DNA of 6,961 nt from Candidatus Dojkabacteria bacterium UBA5232 (GTDB taxonomy: Bacteria > Patescibacteriota > Dojkabacteria > SC72), in the NCBI GenBank assembly GCA_002409215.1, contig DHUO01000013.1, forward strand, positions 2,973 through 9,933. Direction: 5' to 3'. Shown here one piece after another: positions 5,949 through 6,961 of this stretch. The notes below the pieces were generated by a model. That model was not told the DNA's origin. It made no database searches and saw only the letters and a list, made by a program, of their open reading frames with translations. Position 1 is the first letter of the stretch. Every line of letters begins with the position of its first letter. Both the position numbers and the translations under genes were made by a program.

Positions 5949-6659
5949 TTAGTTGATTAGCCTTATGAGCATAATCAACTTTAATGAGTTCCCATCGAAA
6001 GGATTCTCACAGGTAACGATAATATAATCGTTAATTTCTTGCTGTGGAAATATTTCAGATGATGAGACTCTTATTTCCTGTGTATTGGGAACCTTGTAAT
6101 CAATTATTGAATAACAGAGGGATTCCTCAAAACACAGCTCTGTACCTATTAAGGTACCAGCATTATAATTCTCACGAAAGATTTCACCAAATTCATAGTC
6201 GTCTTGACTATAAGTGAACCTTCCTGAGTGAACATACATAACACTTTGATCTATAACGGCTCTCCATATGTCTGGGTTAAATTGAAGTTTTTTTTCAATT
6301 TGTTCTCCACTGCATGGAAGAGTACAGTTTTCTATTTGTACATTTTTTGCCGTTTGAGCTCCTCTGAAGATAGTATTGTATATACCTTCTTCCAACTTTA
6401 CAATCGGAATTGGTGTTGGACTTGGTGTGTTAGCTACAGTAGCTATCACCCCTACAACACCGGTTGGTTCTTCCGTTTTTGTTGGTGAAGAGAGAACAGG
6501 CTCTTCATAGATAATAGTGTTTGACTCCTTTATATCCATTACTTCATAAGCTTTATAGGGCTTTTGAAGAGACATTAAAAGAAGAGCAACTGTAATGGAA
6601 AAGAATACCTTATCTATTACTCGTCTTTTTGAGACGAAAAAAGATATAAGCACCTCCAA
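5949..6659 (-). CDS. Sortase-family cysteine transpeptidase, membrane-anchored
   Basis: Sortases cleave a C-terminal sorting signal on exported proteins and join them to the envelope or to each other, acting outside the membrane. A basic N-terminus (KRRVIDK) and a hydrophobic segment (about 18-31) form a signal anchor. A Pro/Ser/Thr-rich linker with PTPIPI (81-86) follows. The catalytic domain (about 88-236) has the full triad: His144 in MYVHSG, Cys217 in IIVTC and Arg233 in LIRLI, with spacing close to that of SrtA. The class is unclear, and this is not a textbook SrtA or SrtB. Extra cysteines at 112, 116, 176 and 182 are unusual. No ATG lies before residue 29. Starting there would remove the membrane anchor, so initiation is probably at TTG (6659) or GTG (6653). 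The gene overlaps the surface-protein gene upstream by 50 nt, suggesting coupled expression and that this protein is its substrate. Confidence 0.8.
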   Translation of the reverse strand: MEVLISFFVSKRRVIDKVFFSITVALLLMSLQKPYKAYEVMDIKESNTIIYEEPVLSSPTKTEEPTGVVGVIATVANTPSPTPIPIVKLEEGIYNTIFRGAQTAKNVQIENCTLPCSGEQIEKKLQFNPDIWRAVIDQSVMYVHSGRFTYSQDDYEFGEIFRENYNAGTLIGTELCFEESLCYSIIDYKVPNTQEIRVSSSEIFPQQEINDYIIVTCENPFDGNSLKLIMLIRLIN

Positions 6660-6961
6660 AAAGACAAAGGGAAAATAGTATTCCTAAGAATATTCCTTCC
6701 TTTATACCACCATTGTTTGCTCCTGTTCCTACATCAATAATGATATTGGGAGTAGGAGTATTTACAGGTGTCTCTGTTGGTGGTTCAGTGGGTGTGACCG
6801 TTGGCACTTCCGTTGGAGTTGCCGTTGGTACATCTGTAGGAGTTACCGTTGGTATATCCGTTGGAGTTGCTGTTGGTACATCCGTTGGTGTTACCGTTGG
6901 TATATCCGTTGGTGTTAACGTTGGTATATCCGTAGGAGTTACTGTTGGCACATCCGTTGGT
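6610..6961 (-). CDS. Pro/Thr-repeat surface protein with C-terminal membrane anchor (partial, 5' end beyond window)
   Basis: The frame is open through the right edge, so only about the last 116 residues are seen. Up to the edge it consists of an 8-residue repeat, PT(V/A/L)TPT(D/E)(I/V/P), with seven complete copies and a degenerate last one. Such Pro/Thr tracts form extended, often glycosylated stalks on bacterial surface proteins. A short linker (PTPNIIIDVGTGANNGG) follows, then a hydrophobic segment of about 19 residues and the basic tail RLKKTSNR. Spacer, membrane span and basic tail are the layout of a cell-wall sorting signal, though LPXTG is absent. DVGTG is at the right place for a variant motif. 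A plain membrane-anchored stalk is the alternative. The sortase gene overlaps its last 50 nt, supporting the substrate reading. The N-terminal functional part lies outside the window. Confidence 0.75.
   Translation of the reverse strand, partial: PTDVPTVTPTDIPTLTPTDIPTVTPTDVPTATPTDIPTVTPTDVPTATPTEVPTVTPTEPPTETPVNTPTPNIIIDVGTGANNGGIKEGIFLGILFSLCLFGGAYIFFRLKKTSNR
6781..6961 (-). repeat. 24-bp tandem repeat encoding PT(V/A/L)TPT(D/E)X
   Basis: Units of 24 bp repeat in register from 6781 to the right edge and probably beyond. The plus strand shows recurring GGTGTTACCGTTGGTATATC-like units with alternating variants. Seven full units and a partial one are seen. Units differ mainly at codons 3, 7 and 8, and some alternate (VTPTDV then ATPTDI), which suggests duplication of a 48-bp double unit. 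The tract may vary in length between strains. Confidence 0.85.

Noticed and set aside
6781..6961. CRISPR array
   Set aside because: The 24-bp units are contiguous without spacers and encode a regular Pro/Thr peptide in frame, so this is a coding tandem repeat.

Overview
The window is an AT-rich bacterial segment with three regions. Almost all coding capacity is on the minus strand, so transcription runs from right to left. It uses the standard genetic code (TAG and TAA stops, no in-frame TGA). Short spacers, scarce Shine-Dalgarno sequences, a divergent ClpC N-domain, and a sortase beside a Pro/Thr-repeat surface protein suggest a Candidate Phyla Radiation (Patescibacteria) member, such as a Microgenomates or Dojkabacteria relative. 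An AT-rich Firmicute is the main alternative, because clpC followed by radA is also the Firmicute order. This assignment is inference from style, not from a marker.

Right region (5949-6961): the C-terminal end of a cell-surface protein with an 8-residue Pro/Thr repeat, a transmembrane anchor and a basic tail. A sortase-family transpeptidase gene overlaps its 3' end by 50 nt. The pair looks like a substrate and enzyme module. A 12-bp inverted repeat separates it from a possible small membrane-protein gene on the plus strand.

Central region (318-5518): a compact operon of a four-domain ribosomal protein S1 homologue, clpC and radA. An extended -10 promoter precedes the S1 gene, with a leader hairpin between promoter and start codon. 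A 27-bp gap separates S1 from clpC, and clpC and radA overlap by one base (TAATG). The set joins translation (S1), protein unfolding for degradation (ClpC) and recombinational repair (RadA). A 16-bp perfect palindrome lies across the clpC start codon, next to a TATAAT hexamer.

Left region (1-317): no convincing protein gene. It holds a perfect-consensus sigma70-type promoter (TTGACA, 17 bp, TATAAT) on the minus strand. This drives about 90 nt that fold into one long hairpin ending in a U-run at the window edge, a good candidate for an abundant small RNA. Between this promoter and radA lies a second stretch able to form an 8-bp hairpin and a longer rod-like fold.

The most noteworthy items are the small-RNA unit, the clpC start-codon palindrome, the replacement of the ClpC D1 pore-loop tyrosine by methionine, and the sortase-linked surface protein with a non-canonical VGTG sorting-type motif.
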